DNA of 40,130 nucleotides from NCBI GenBank assembly GCA_030998015.1, contig JARWMV010000132.1:1-40130 (forward strand), given 5' to 3'. Every line of letters begins with the position of its first letter. Position 1 is the stretch's first letter. Source of the stretch: Ceratorhiza oryzae-sativae. Lineage: Eukaryota > Basidiomycota > Agaricomycetes > Cantharellales > Ceratobasidiaceae. Positions 1-10,465 of this stretch are shown here, piece by piece. The notes beneath the pieces were generated by a model, which saw only the letters and a list, made by a program, of their open reading frames with translations, was not told the origin of the DNA and did not search any database. The translations under genes were made by a program, and so were the position numbers.

Positions 1-688
1 TCCAAACTCATTACCCGCTCCAGCGAACTCCCGGGCCCATGGGTTCTGATAGAGTTCGTTCCAGGCTACCGATTCAAAAAAGCAGCTCGAGTAGGGATCG
101 GTGACGGGTGAGGGGAAATTTAGTGGAAAATCGGGATTAGGGATGGTTGGAGGCGGAATCGGGGGAGGAGAAAGTACATCGTACGTCCATGGAGGCTGGT
201 AAGTGTATGATTCACCCTCGGTAAACCCAAATTGAAAGTCAATCAAATGCGCAGTAGTCTCTGGTGCGGCGTCTGGATTCGGTGGGATAGAGACGATGTC
301 TGGATTTAGGGGGATGAGGGGAGGTACCCGGGTTGAGGTTGGGATCGCGGCTGGGGTAGCGGATTGGGCTAGTCCAAGTCCCTCTGTTGCTTTCGAACCC
401 ACACCTTCCATGTAAGTGCCGCCTAAATGCTTGCCAGGAGCCACGCTCTGATCAGCGACTCTGCTTGATTCAGCTAACGCTTCTAAACGTGTACCTTGCA
501 CTGTTAGTTCAACATCGCTACCATTGTGCAACAACCTACTAACCTTGTTGTAGTTTGAGTTGTCGCTTGTACTCGCTTCGCAATACAATTTTTTGACCAT
601 AGCACACCCCAGGGCGTCTGACATGCTTAAGAAACAATGGAACAGCTTTGAAATCCTTGAGACAACATGTGCAGAGGTAGGGATCCAT
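1..688 (-). CDS. C2HC zinc-finger protein, N-terminal part (runs off left edge)
   Basis: I read two exons, 688-544 and 500 to beyond position 1, separated by a 43 nt intron (donor GTTAGT, acceptor ACAG) that keeps the frame. The start ATG at 688-686 opens with MDPYLCTCCLKDF. Residues 6-28 hold a Cys-x2-Cys, a His and a further Cys, as in a single C2HC zinc finger. The rest is low complexity and rich in Pro, Ser and Asn up to the window edge, where the frame is still open. N-terminal fingers of this kind are common in basidiomycete transposase-like and nucleic-acid-binding proteins, so this could be the front of a Plavaka/KDZ-type transposase or an unrelated regulator. No catalytic domain is visible. 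The gene is divergent from the gene starting at 1321. I am fairly sure of the reading frame and unsure of the function. Confidence 0.5.
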
Positions 689-1320
689 AGGTGGTTACTT
701 TTGGAGTTAGACAAGATCGGGGCAAAAAGAGGGGGGGGGGAGTATCAAGTACGCAAACGCACTGGTGAGTACTTGGACTTACCCAACGAAACCTCCGCTC
801 ACTCTTGCAGAAAAAAAAAGGCAATTTGATACTCGGTGGCCAACTTTGCCAGTACTACAAAAATGGGCTATATGCCCGCAGCCTGGCCTGGGAGCTTGCC
901 GAGGATCACATACCGGTACTTGTCGGACGATTTTTTTTCGCGTACACTTGGTTTTTGCGGCCCCACTGCCAAACGATTACCCCCCTCTCTCCCCACCACA
1001 ATGCTGTACTGCGGTTGCCTCGCCTCCTGCCCAAACTCGACCTTAAACAGAATCTCCTCCCTCCGTAACATGTACCACACACCGGCCACTCCAACAACCG
1101 TGCATACTGCGCATATCAGCCGTTTTCTACTCCGTTTACAGCGCCAAACACCTGTTCGCCGTCGCCCCGCTATTAAAGCGAATCGCTCTCACTGGCCAAA
1201 CATCAAACCCGTTCTCTCCTTCGCTCGATCCAGCTTTGATAGTCATATCGCGCCCTTTTTTTACCACTTTCACTCTCACTCGTACTCAATCTTTTTCTAA
1301 GGTTCGTACTTTATATTCTT
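689..1320. other. Divergent intergenic region, no convincing gene
   Basis: This stretch lies between two divergent start codons and probably carries both promoters. A minus-strand open frame around 905-1160 contains a short hydrophobic segment and a possible splice donor, and a pyrimidine-rich tract lies near 810. I could not join these into a gene with a start codon. There is an A/C-rich and T-rich run just before 1321. Confidence 0.4.
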
Positions 1321-4137
1321 ATGTCTCATAATCAACTTTTTGCTAATTTAACCGTCCAGCTACTCTTAAACCAAATGCCCGCCATTCGTTCCGAATCTGG
1401 AAGTGTTGTATCCATGCCTCCACGGGAGAAGAGGATAGCCAAGCGTCGTGCTCACGCTGTTAAGCGTGGCCTTGGTCTCCCGCCCTCAATTGCAGGTTCG
1501 AGTCCTGACAAGCAGACTACAAAAAGGGCGAAGGGGGCACTGCCACCTACTCTAGCTGCTACACGTGAGCGGCGCGCAGGGGCAAACCGCGCTTACCTTG
1601 TTCGACCCGACGGCATCCACATCAAGCGTGTAGTTCATCACCCAGCTCCAGAGCCAGCTCCACCTGTTCCCTACCTTCCGGGTCAAGAAGGTAAGCAATC
1701 AAACATAGCTATAATCCAGGGGATATTAACCAAAGTACCTACTCAGATATTCCACACTCGGATGACGAGTCTGGCGACTTCGATCATGCAATAGTCCACG
1801 CGCCTGCTACAACCGAGCACCATCTACTAGGCAACAACCTCAGCATCATGGATGAAACCGACGATTTGCTGGACTACGACGCGGAAGGATCGGACGACGA
1901 CGACGAACCCGCCGACACAAATATGCATATGGATATTGACGGTTAGTCGTTCTACATTAAGTTTTATGCACAATATTAACATTGGTATACGTATAACATA
2001 GACTTTTCAGTTGGCAAAGGCTGGGATTGCTCGGGCGCTGGCTCTTGGGATTGTTCCTTGTGTATGTACCATGGTTTGTAACTTAGTCTTTTTGTATACT
2101 AACTGGTTTCTATTTATTTATTTAGCTAAACAACCTGTCGATCTCCTTGCAAATGCAAGCGAGGACGATATCCAAGCCCTTTTTAGCGGTTTTGACAGCT
2201 TACGCTTTGGCAATGGGCCAGCCTTGTTTGATCACGCAGATTACCTTTCAGGCAATTTTGGCGCCTTCGATCCTCCTGTCCCACACTTTGGGAGTGGATC
2301 GCAGACGTCTAATGCTCAAGAACCGCTTACTGTGCACCAAGTTGACGCCACCACCGACAACTCGCGCGCTCCTGGTCTCGCGGAAGTGCCTTCCCCGCCT
2401 GCAGCTGATTCAGCGCTACCGCATCTGCCTCTTCCGCCGCTACGTCGCATCCCAACACCCGCGCCATGGGTTATGACGCCAGAGGTCCAGTTCTCCGACC
2501 CGGACCAGCCTCTATCCATTGTTCATGTGCCATGTCATCAGCCCACCCCGCTACCATCTATTCGTCAGGCCACACCACGGGTCTCAGCAAGCAGGGCTGG
2601 CACACCACTTGGCTGGCCCAACTCTTTGCGCGGGTCCCCTGTATTTGCGTGTCCACGCCCACCAATGAACACCAGTGCACAGGCCACCCAGATCCGCAGC
2701 GAGGCTGAGCCTCTAGATGTGCGCCGCCCACTCTCTCCATCTCTGGCCAGTCCGGCTAGCCCAGTCGACATCAACCCCTTTCTCATTGAATCGGACAGCG
2801 AGGGCGGTGACAGCAACTCAGACTCTGATGCGCCACGAGCCTCGACGCCCATGGAACGGGGTGACACCGATATTTGGCCAACGGAGTCCTCGGTCCTCAG
2901 CCCGGCCAGCTTGACCCAGGCCCAGTGTCGAGCGGCTCGATGGCTAAACTTCAAGACTATCCGACCATCCTCCCGGTCTGTTGGCCAAGAGCGCATTGTG
3001 CCCACGCTCCTTGAGCTCCGAGTCAACGCTCGGGAGCACTTTTCCGTTATCGGCCGCAGGACCCGCGTTCGAGACCCCAACACCCCTTTACCACCTGGTG
3101 GTCGAGGCCCATTACGCTCATCGGAGTTGACCTCCGAGCAGTCTATGGCCATGGGTCCAATGGAGCTCCACGTGTACAAAGACATCCTGTGCTTTGACCC
3201 GTGGCCAAAAGATCGAGACAGTCTCCTCGAGGACGCGAAGGATTACACGGCCAATTTCATGGGTATAGATAGCCCAGAGGTGTACACATGGAGATTCATG
3301 GAAACTGTGAGTACGGACAGTTTCAAAGTTAGTTATATGCTTACAAAAAATCCTTTTTAGGTTTACTCAAAGATGTCGGCTAACCGAGGCGAAACACTTG
3401 CGAAGATTGAGACCATGGTGCAACATGAGCTCTCAATCTCGGCCGTTGACAAGCCCGAAATCGGAATGTACCTCAACAAGCACAACTTCCTCTACCCAAC
3501 AATCGATCGTGTAAGTACTCAAGCTATTTATTCCTCTACACAACACTAAAACAAATACTGTTAGGATCAAAACCAGAAATTCCGTGTTCACATCATTGGC
3601 TCCGCTCTGCTCATCATCCTCTTCGAATGTGGGAAACAGGTTGGACGGGTGTTCATGGAGGAGTTCAACCAGCCCGACAATGCTCGGAAATGTGCAGATT
3701 GGCATCGTAAGGTACGTGATCGGACAGCTCGAGGCAAAGGAATACCTCCCGGCCTTATCGCATACGCGGCCACCCAGGTCAGTCTCTTCCGTTATATGTT
3801 ACATTTCAGCATATTGACATTCCATTCAAATAGATATACTGGGCATTGCTGAAGCTGCACAAGGGCGGAAACGTTCACTTCCAAGAAATTCAATTCCGCG
3901 CCGTGTGGGGTCAGTATCTACGCTCTCTCCTCAGTTTGAATCATCTCGGAACCCTACGTATGGATCTTCTGGAGCTTGTCCAGTAAGTTTGGTATACGTG
4001 ACACGGCTTGGAGTATCATGCTAACGTCTATATGAAGAAACCGTTACGTAGAATACTGGCCGGGAGCAGGGCGTGACAACGACGAGGACGAGGACGAGGG
4101 CGACGAGGACGACGAGGATTCGTATCCGGCCTGGTAG
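1321..4137 (+). CDS. Large acidic protein resembling DUF6532 family
   Basis: Eight exons close in frame: 1321-1690, 1720-1941, 2011-2061, 2126-3306, 3361-3510, 3565-3777, 3834-3982 and 4038-4137, about 811 residues. The N-terminus is basic (residues 30-60, Lys/Arg rich). An acidic stretch follows (exon 2), then a long Pro/Ser-rich disordered middle. A folded C-terminal region starts near residue 560 and ends in an Asp/Glu tail before the stop at 4135-4137. The folded part (exons 4-8), with its SKMSANRGETLAKI-type start, resembles DUF6532 domains that are expanded in Agaricomycetes; their biochemical role is not known. The basic-acidic layout suggests a nuclear protein, which is inference. The first intron would be only 29 nt, which is unusual. 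The start could also be Met at 1375 or 1414. No enzyme motif is seen. Confidence 0.6.
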
Positions 4138-4822
4138 ATCTATATCATTCGAGTTTACAAGTGATATAGTGGTTACTTTCTTTCTGTAGCTTATCGCTGT
4201 TCTTTACACATTCTTTTTTTGCCGTTATGTTCTGTGTCTGCGCACTGGATGCGCGCGTGTTTCCCTGCATGTAATACCCGTCTATCGTTAATTGTTCTAC
4301 TCTTACTACATGATGTATGCTAAGCACACACGAGCGCAGGCGGGGCAAAGCGGGAACGGCGGGGAAAGCGAGCGAATACGGTACGGCTACGAAATGAAAA
4401 TACAAAATGAATCGAGGGGCGGGCGCGTCGATCATCCATCAAAACGATCGACGCTGTCAGGTCCCGCCGCTGTCAGGGCCACGGCACTCGCGCACGTGGA
4501 ATACTCGTCATCGTCGCGATGACGAGACTTACCTGAGCCGGATGGCAGGCCCACGGCGCCCGGCCAACGTCGATTTGGGAGCCGGAGGGCATGCTGCGCC
4601 GGACTGCGATCACGCCGGAGCGACCGTTCCCGGGTCGGAACAGGAGCTCAGCCGTGACAAATCGTAAGTCTTGCAGCCGATTTTTCCCTCTGCCGGTCGA
4701 GCTCTCACGAGCCCTCGAGAGCGCTAGAGATCGCAGGGTTGGCTTTGGGGCCCTCGACCAGCTCAACGCGCTCTCGAGGGCTAGTTAGCCGCGGCTCGAT
4801 TTCCTGATGTGAGCAAATAGTC
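4138..4822. other. 3' flank of preceding gene and truncated 5' edge of Gypsy element
   Basis: Positions 4138-4440 look like a 3' untranslated region and spacer, AT-rich near 4140-4330. From about 4440 the base composition becomes GC-rich, and the sequence leads into the RNase H end of the retroelement without an intact upstream reverse transcriptase. No gene is supported. A 15 bp inverted repeat lies at 4710-4782. Confidence 0.4.
4710..4782. repeat. 15 bp inverted repeat with ~43 nt loop
   Basis: AGCCCTCGAGAGCGC at 4710-4724 is the exact reverse complement of 4768-4782. The arms could form a hairpin around a 43 nt loop. It sits about 40 bases before the recognisable Gypsy coding sequence and may mark the truncation point or be an internal element feature. 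Confidence 0.7.
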
Positions 4823-5689
4823 ATGGGCCAACCAGTCGAGATTGAAACCGACTGTAAGGCCTTGGCGGACCTCTTGGGCAACAAGAAGATGAGCTCTACG
4901 CACGAGCGACAGCCCGAATCGGTTATTGCGCACCGGATAGTTGATGTTCGGCATCGCCCAGGAGTGGAGAATCCAGTATGTGACGCTCTGAGTAGGCAGT
5001 GGCAGTATCGAGAGGACGAGGAAGCTGAGGGGAGGGAGACAACGTTAGAGCCGGAGTGGGAGGCGCACAAGAAGTTGATGGTGGACGTGAGCTTGTTGGT
5101 GGATGACGAGGAGAGTCAGAAGGTGTTGGCGAGGTTCGAGCATGATCCCTACTTTGGGGAGATTGTTCAATACCTGGTGTTAGGGGGAGTAGCCGGGGAC
5201 GATTTGACGAAGAGCAACATGGAGAGGACACAGAAGAGAGCAGCGCATAGAGCAGTGGGATTTGAGGTAGCGGATGGGAAGTTGTGGAGAGTTGCGGGGA
5301 AGGGGTCGCTTCGAGCACCCAGAGTGGAGTGTATACCAAAGTCGGAGGGAGCAGCGCTTGCGCTAGCATCGCATGAGGCGACGGGACATTTTGGACGAGA
5401 TCTTACTATTTTAATTTTGCAGGAAAAGTTTTTCTGGCCAAACCTTCGATCCGACGTTACCGCCGCAATCACCTCTTGCCCTCGCTGCCGAAACTTTGGA
5501 CCAAAATTGATGCACGCGCTCCTTGCCCCGATCACACGAGCCAGACCATTTGACCTACTCACTGGCGATTATCTATCTCTACCGACCGGTACAGGCGGAT
5601 TCAAAACCGTCTTACTCGTTACCGACGTCTACGGCCGCTTTGTATTCGGTTTCATGTCACGGGACTCGGGAACTGGCGCCTTCACCGTC
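4823..5689 (+). pseudogene. Gypsy pol fragment: RNase H end and integrase N-terminal half
   Basis: The frame begins at MGQPVEIETDCKAL, which matches the last third of a Gypsy RNase H domain, and continues through the ENPVCDALSRQW linker. The integrase zinc-binding motif follows as His-x4-His (HEATGH) and Cys-x2-Cys (CPRC), spanning about 5369-5487. The first integrase aspartate is in LLTGDYLSL. The frame is broken at 5690 by the hAT insertion and resumes at 9074 in the same sense. Upstream of 4823 the frame meets a stop and no reverse transcriptase can be read, so this is a 5'-truncated copy. The window cannot show whether other copies in the genome are intact. Confidence 0.85.
5682..5689 (+). 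repeat. 8 bp target-site duplication, left copy
   Basis: TCACCGTC here is repeated exactly at 9066-9073. The duplicated 8 bp falls in the integrase coding frame (Ala-Phe-Thr-Val), and the reading frame continues sensibly after the right copy. Eight bases is the duplication length typical of hAT transposons. Confidence 0.92.
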
Positions 5690-5840
5690 TAGGGATCAGC
5701 ATGGTAGACGAAGATCCGGTAGTTCACGGTGGCTCCGTGCGGTGCCGAAGTGGTACGGTGCTGGAATATTCCAGAGGCCATTTGAAATTCACCGTACCGT
5801 ACCGCGAACCGTGCGGTTATACCGGGCCAAGCCGCGGTGC
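5690..5840 (+). repeat. hAT left terminal and subterminal repeats
   Basis: The outer bases TAGGGATCAGCATGGTAG are followed by GATCCGGTAG and several GGTACGG/CCGTACCG-type motifs. The TGGTAG...TCCGGTAG part recurs in inverted orientation at the right end. These are likely transposase recognition sites. Confidence 0.6.
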
Positions 5841-6045
5841 TGACTCATATAAGCGCTGGCGCACATTATTTGTGGATAGCTAAAACCCGAGGGCAAGTGC
5901 GTTGGCCTTGAGTTCAGTAAGCGAATCTACAGAATTCTGGGACATTCGTACAGCCGCGTTGGCCTCTCTCGGTGTATATAAGGCGTGTAATTGCAGATGG
6001 AATCAGCTCCTAACTACCCCTATTACTTGCACGATTGAGCTTTCA

Positions 6046-8872
6046 ATGCCAACTGTCCTCTCAAAACCTGTCGTACCTCCCGGAGAATGGCCGTCCTCTA
6101 AGAAGCGTAGAGGCTTGAACTCCCTGTCCGATTTGGCTGCTTGGAACTATTCTGACCAAGAAATAATAGGTACGTATGCAAACAACCTTGATGTCATTAG
6201 CACCGTGGCTTTACTCATGGCTTTATGTGTCGTAGAAGCGGCAGAGGAGACCTGGAGATCTGTAGCTTACAGTCACTACAGAGTCGAACTGTGCCGCATA
6301 TATAACAATCAAGTTGATCCGCCGGCGCCTCAGCAAATGTGGTTCAGGTTTATGTGTAAATACAACAACCCCGACCATAAGCCTCACTATCGGGCTCGGA
6401 CTAGGACAGGTGATGGTACTACGCCACTGTGTGAGGGCCTCGAAAAGTGCAATTCAAAACGCTTGGCTACATCGACAACCAACTTGAGTTTATCCGAGAC
6501 CTCTCCCTTGCCATATTCCGAGGCAAAGCATAGAGCAATACTCGCACTATGGAGCGCAAGCTCCCACCGTTCATTCGAGTCACTCACCGACGAGTTTCAC
6601 CACATGGAAGTCGACTACTTGCGCCTGGGAACCACCTTACCTTCATCGTCTACCTTGTCTCGAGATGTCCAGCTTGTGCATGCCAGTTATGCCCCACATA
6701 TTCGAACATATTTTCAGGTATGAATTTCGTCCTCCATGCAGCTATTAGCTTATTTACCGATATTGTTGATAGAGCATACAGTCCGCAGTTCATCTAGCAA
6801 TCGACGGATGGACAAACCCTATTTCGGAGTCTTACCTGGGTGTGGTAGTTGTCTGGTTCGATGAAATGAAGATGCATCGATGCATCCTTGAGTTTATCAG
6901 ATGTGCGCATATATGGATTCAAATGACTTACTCACTGTCGTTAGGTTAACATCCGCTCATACCGGTGAATACCTAGCCACTGAGCTCGCTTCATGCCTTC
7001 GTCGATATGGACTCGAGGGCAAGGTATGTAAATAACTATGTAGTGACAATGGGTCACCATATTAACAACAATCAGATTCTTGCAGTGGCGCTTGACAATG
7101 CCAGCAATAACCTCACCATGGTCCGCTATCTTGAAAATAAGATCAAGGGATTCTTGGGAGAGCGATCATATGTGCGGTGCCTTGCGCATATAATCAATCT
7201 GATGGCCAAGGTAAGCCATACTGTATAGTTAATACATTCAAAAACGATATATATTGATTTCTAACTTCTTCAGGCATTCATGCTCCCGTTTTCACGGCCA
7301 TCTAAGCGGACAAAACAGGTACTCAATTGCAACAAGACGGAAGGGCCACCTAAATTGCCCATGCGACCAATACAAGAGTTTTTACAGTTACAACAGACTG
7401 AGATCGGTACCAAGAATGAAGAACTAGATTTGCCAACCTCAGCGGAAGTTGATGAGTCGGAATTTGAACACGATACTCTAGTAGCCCGGGAAAGTGTAGT
7501 AAAGGCAATTGAGCAATTGTATGCTCGCTATGGGATCGCTCCAACCAAACCACAGCTGCAGAGTGCGCAGGATATTATGCTGAAGGCAGGTTTTTTGTCA
7601 CCTTGAGTCCATAAATGACTTCCATGATAGGTTGCTGGTCTAGCTCGCCGTGTCAATGAGTCAACGTCACTCACAATCAGCTTCCATGAAGCGATCTCGC
7701 TTTTCCCAGCACTCAAGGAATCAGGACGAAAATCACTCTCCCAACGTGTACTGACACGGTGGAGCTCTGATCGACACGCATTGGATGACCATATTCACCT
7801 TTGACAGCCAGTTCAGTGGCTTACTGCCCAGCCTGACTTGAAGCTCCAGCGATTTTGCTTGAAGGAAGAGCAGTGGCTGCTTGCCGACGAGTTAAATGAA
7901 GCGCTTGAGGTGAGTGTTGCTCCTGTAGTTTGCATGTATCACTTTAACGCATACATACAGGTTTTCGAGGTTCCGACCCTACATTTCTCTGCAGGAAGTG
8001 TCCCACTAGTCCATGAAACACTCCCAAAACTGGTGGAGCTGAAAGAAACTCTCGAGATGATGAGAGATAGCTCTGATATCAGTCCTGTAACTCGAGTTGG
8101 CGCCCAGGCAGCGCTGAATGTCTATGATAAGTACATGGATAACATGAGTATATGCGAAGTCTATTTCATTTCGCTTGGTGAGTTAACATTACTTTGTGTA
8201 CTATATGCGCTGGTTTAAACTGTTTTTTTTTTTTTGTTTCAGTCATGTGTCCAGACGTTAAAATGAACTGGCTCCGCAAGCATTACACAAGCCAATCTGT
8301 GGAAAGGATTCGTCAGATGGTGTGCGCTCGATTTCACATTGTCAATTCGTCAGCAGACTCCAAGCCTGTAGTCTCTGACAAACCCGCTGGCAAGGTATTT
8401 ATAAATATATCAATACCACTCAACATCCATTCTTCATCCTAACATCCGCTCTGTAGGCTACAAACCGCTGGATTCGGCCATCGACTACATCGAATCACGC
8501 TCATAAGGACTCGATCGAAGCCTACCTTGAAGATGAGGTTATTTCGTTGGCAGGCTATGGTGGATTATTGCCTTATTGGTCTAGCATGCTTGAAACGACG
8601 CCGCGCTTAGCTCGGTTTGCGCTCAATTACCTCACAGCCCTGGGTAAGTTGATTTGGCAAACAAGTCCTATGCATATATCTTACAATTCTACCAAGTGAC
8701 TTCAGTAGACGTTGAGCATGCCTTTTCTGCTGGTCGTTTGACCGTTAATCACCTACAGCATAATATGTCCGCGCAAACGTTTGAGGCCAAGATGGCTCTT
8801 GGATCCTGGTACGGCACTCCGCTACTGCCAGAGATTGACCAGATTGCATCTATCATCTCGGAAGCGATGTAA
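6046..8872 (+). pseudogene. hAT transposase, disrupted
   Basis: The frame can be followed over about ten exons from ATG 6046 (MPTVLSKPVVPP) to the stop at 8870-8872. Recognisable parts are a Cys/His-rich N-terminal region (FMCKYNNPDHKPHY), the first catalytic Asp in LAIDGWTNP (about 6805), the second Asp in AVALDNASNN (about 7090), the CLAHIINL motif, the TRWSSDRH block, and the C-terminal dimerisation region with catalytic Glu in SVDVEHAFSAGR. An in-frame TGA at 7802-7804 stands where the frame expects a sense codon, between HIHL and QPVQW. The splice donor expected after FIR at 6901 reads AT instead of GT. One junction (about 7590) would need a GC donor. Together these indicate a dead copy. 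Family assignment is firm; exact exon ends are not. Confidence 0.8.
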
Positions 8873-8934
8873 CACTACATTTAATTGATTCATGATTCTA
8901 TGTCTTAAATATAACTATATGACTCATATTCACG

Positions 8935-9065
8935 GACCACCACAGGGCACCGCGAAGGCACCGACTGGAACCGTTTACCATGCGGTAAATTTGCAATTAT
9001 ACCGGAGTCTACCGGAACTTACGTAACTACCGCGGTAAATACCACGAAGGCTACCGGACCTACCA
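8935..9065 (+). repeat. hAT right subterminal repeats, truncated terminus
   Basis: ACCGCG, CCGGAG, CCGCGGTAAA and CTACCGGA motifs repeat through this stretch. The end, CCGGACCTACCA, is the inverse of bases 13 onward of the left terminus, so the outermost 12 bases have no counterpart here. Confidence 0.6.
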
Positions 9066-9073
9066 TCACCGTC
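9066..9073 (+). repeat. 8 bp target-site duplication, right copy
   Basis: TCACCGTC matches 5682-5689 exactly and marks the right boundary of the hAT insertion. Confidence 0.92.
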
Positions 9074-9913
9074 AAATGCCTAGACAAGATCGCGGACCAC
9101 GTGATGACTCCATCCAGCTTCATGTCGGATAACGGTTCGCACTTCGACTGCCGAGAAGTCAACGATTGGGCTGAAAACAACGGCGTTGGGATTATTCACC
9201 CACCTCCCCACACGCCGTCAGTCAACGGACTCATTGAGAATACCAACAAGATTCTCATCGGACGCCTACGAGCACTTTGCGCGGGAGATATCGGCGAGTC
9301 CAGTGGCGATCCGAATCGCCCGGTCACACCTCCACCACGTTCATGGCCCCAATTCTTCCAAACTGCTATCCGCCAGATGAACGACCGCGTCTTATCCACG
9401 CTCGGCTACACCCCACGCGAATTGCTCACTGGCGTACTGAGCGCAGACCGCAAGGCTGCAGTTGGAGCCCAGATCCGACAGCAATACACGGGCATGTTGT
9501 CCAGGGTTGACCAAATCGACGTGAATATGGCATTGACATACGCCATTCGTTCAGATGCTGAGGAGAAGGCGCTTGCGCACGCCAGGGAGCAGAAACGACG
9601 GTTTGATACAGGAGCCAAGCTCTTCACTGGCGAAGCCGGGGACCTAGTTCAGCGTTACAACCCGAAATGGGATACGACCCACAGTAACGAGCGGAAGTTG
9701 GCCCCAAGGTGGTCAGAGCCACTCCGAATCCGAGAACGTAAAAACGCGTCATACATACTCGAGGATCTCGAAGGCGAGCTCGTGTCTTTAGGAACACATG
9801 CTAGACATCTCCGGCCATTTCGTACGGCACTCGGGCTGGCCAAAGGCATTCAAGGGGCATCGGCAGAGGTATCGGCAAACGGAGGAGTAGAAGGCGAGGA
9901 TACGGAGGACTGA
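9074..9913 (+). pseudogene. Gypsy integrase C-terminal half
   Basis: This is the continuation of the integrase cut at 5690. It carries the second catalytic Asp in FMSDNGSHF (about 9127) and the catalytic Glu in NGLIENTNK (about 9237), completing the D,D-35-E triad with the Asp upstream. After an AREQKRRFD helix it ends with a small beta-rich region (RWSEPLRIRERKNASYILED, then HARHLRPF) typical of the C-terminal DNA-binding or chromodomain-like end of fungal Gypsy integrases. Stop at 9911-9913. The frame is open over the whole segment, so decay is due to the insertion and the 5' truncation, not to point mutations. Confidence 0.85.
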
Positions 9914-10047
9914 GTACTGAATGGTTTAGACGCATATATTTACTTCACATGTTTTTGATTGTACATTTCTTGGTTTGTCCGCCACATGCGGTTTCTCGGT
10001 TCTGTTTCTTCTCCTTTTTTTCTTTTTCTTCTTTCTTGGCTACGAGA

Positions 10048-10399
10048 TGTGGACGTCCGAGGGCGGCCGTTGCTATGTGGGGGGGGGGCACCTGGAGTAG
10101 GGGGTGACCGGGGGTATGCCCCCGGAGTTTGGCCGTGTATGCTCGATAGTGTTACCTCATCGCTCTCCACCACCTCGCATCCCCGTCCCCACCGTTGATA
10201 TCTATACTACAAATATATTTATATATCACGCTATATGCGTGGAGCGCAGTGTGCTTAAGACGAGTAAAAGTATCTTATATTCAAGTGTGTGAATGACTAC
10301 CTACGGAGCGAAACAGAGCTCCTTGTATACACGAAAAAGAGACGTTCTAGTACATCGTAGAACGTTAGAGTACGTACGGGGTTCGTACTACACGACACA
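10048..10399 (+). repeat. Probable Gypsy 3' LTR
   Basis: The segment begins TGTGGACGTCC shortly after the integrase stop and ends ACGACACA, giving TGTG...CACA ends. It contains a TATA-like AT stretch (about 10205-10225) and a downstream region that could hold the R/U5 part. A long pyrimidine run (10003-10037) precedes it rather than the purine tract normally expected. No second LTR exists in the window for comparison, so the borders are inferred. Confidence 0.4.
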
Positions 10400-10465
10400 T
10401 GCGATTGCTAGTTCATTCCGGTATATTCGATATACATTTATGTATTTGTACATTTGTATTCTACA

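Larger units (their letters stand above)
5690..9065 (+). mobile_element. hAT-family DNA transposon nested in Gypsy integrase
   Basis: This 3376 bp segment is bounded by a perfect 8 bp target duplication and contains a hAT-like transposase. Both ends are rich in short CCGGTA/CCGCGGTA/GTACCG motifs (about 5720-5840 and 8940-9065), as expected for subterminal transposase-binding repeats. The left end starts TAGGGATCAGCATGGTAG. The right end, read in reverse, starts at TGGTAG and lacks the first 12 bases. The element is therefore asymmetric and its right terminus looks deleted. With its damaged transposase it is probably immobile. Confidence 0.9.
4823..10399 (+). mobile_element. Truncated Ty3/Gypsy LTR retrotransposon, interrupted by hAT insertion
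   Basis: The coding remnant covers the end of RNase H, the integrase zinc finger and the integrase core, and is followed by a probable 3' LTR. Gag, protease, reverse transcriptase and the 5' LTR are absent upstream. The order RNase H then integrase after a missing RT is the Ty3/Gypsy arrangement. A hAT element (5690-9065) splits the integrase frame, so the Gypsy copy was there first. It cannot move by itself. Confidence 0.8.

Noticed and set aside
1490..1510. GGTTCGAGTCC, similar to a tRNA T-loop
   Set aside because: It lies inside an open coding exon and no matching acceptor, D or anticodon stems surround it.
4473..5369. Minus-strand frames overlapping the Gypsy remnant
   Set aside because: They oppose a frame with clear RNase H and integrase motifs and have no features of their own.
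10080..10090. Run of about ten G, considered as a possible G-quadruplex or assembly gap
   Set aside because: A single homopolymer in a probable LTR; there are not four separated G-runs of the needed form.
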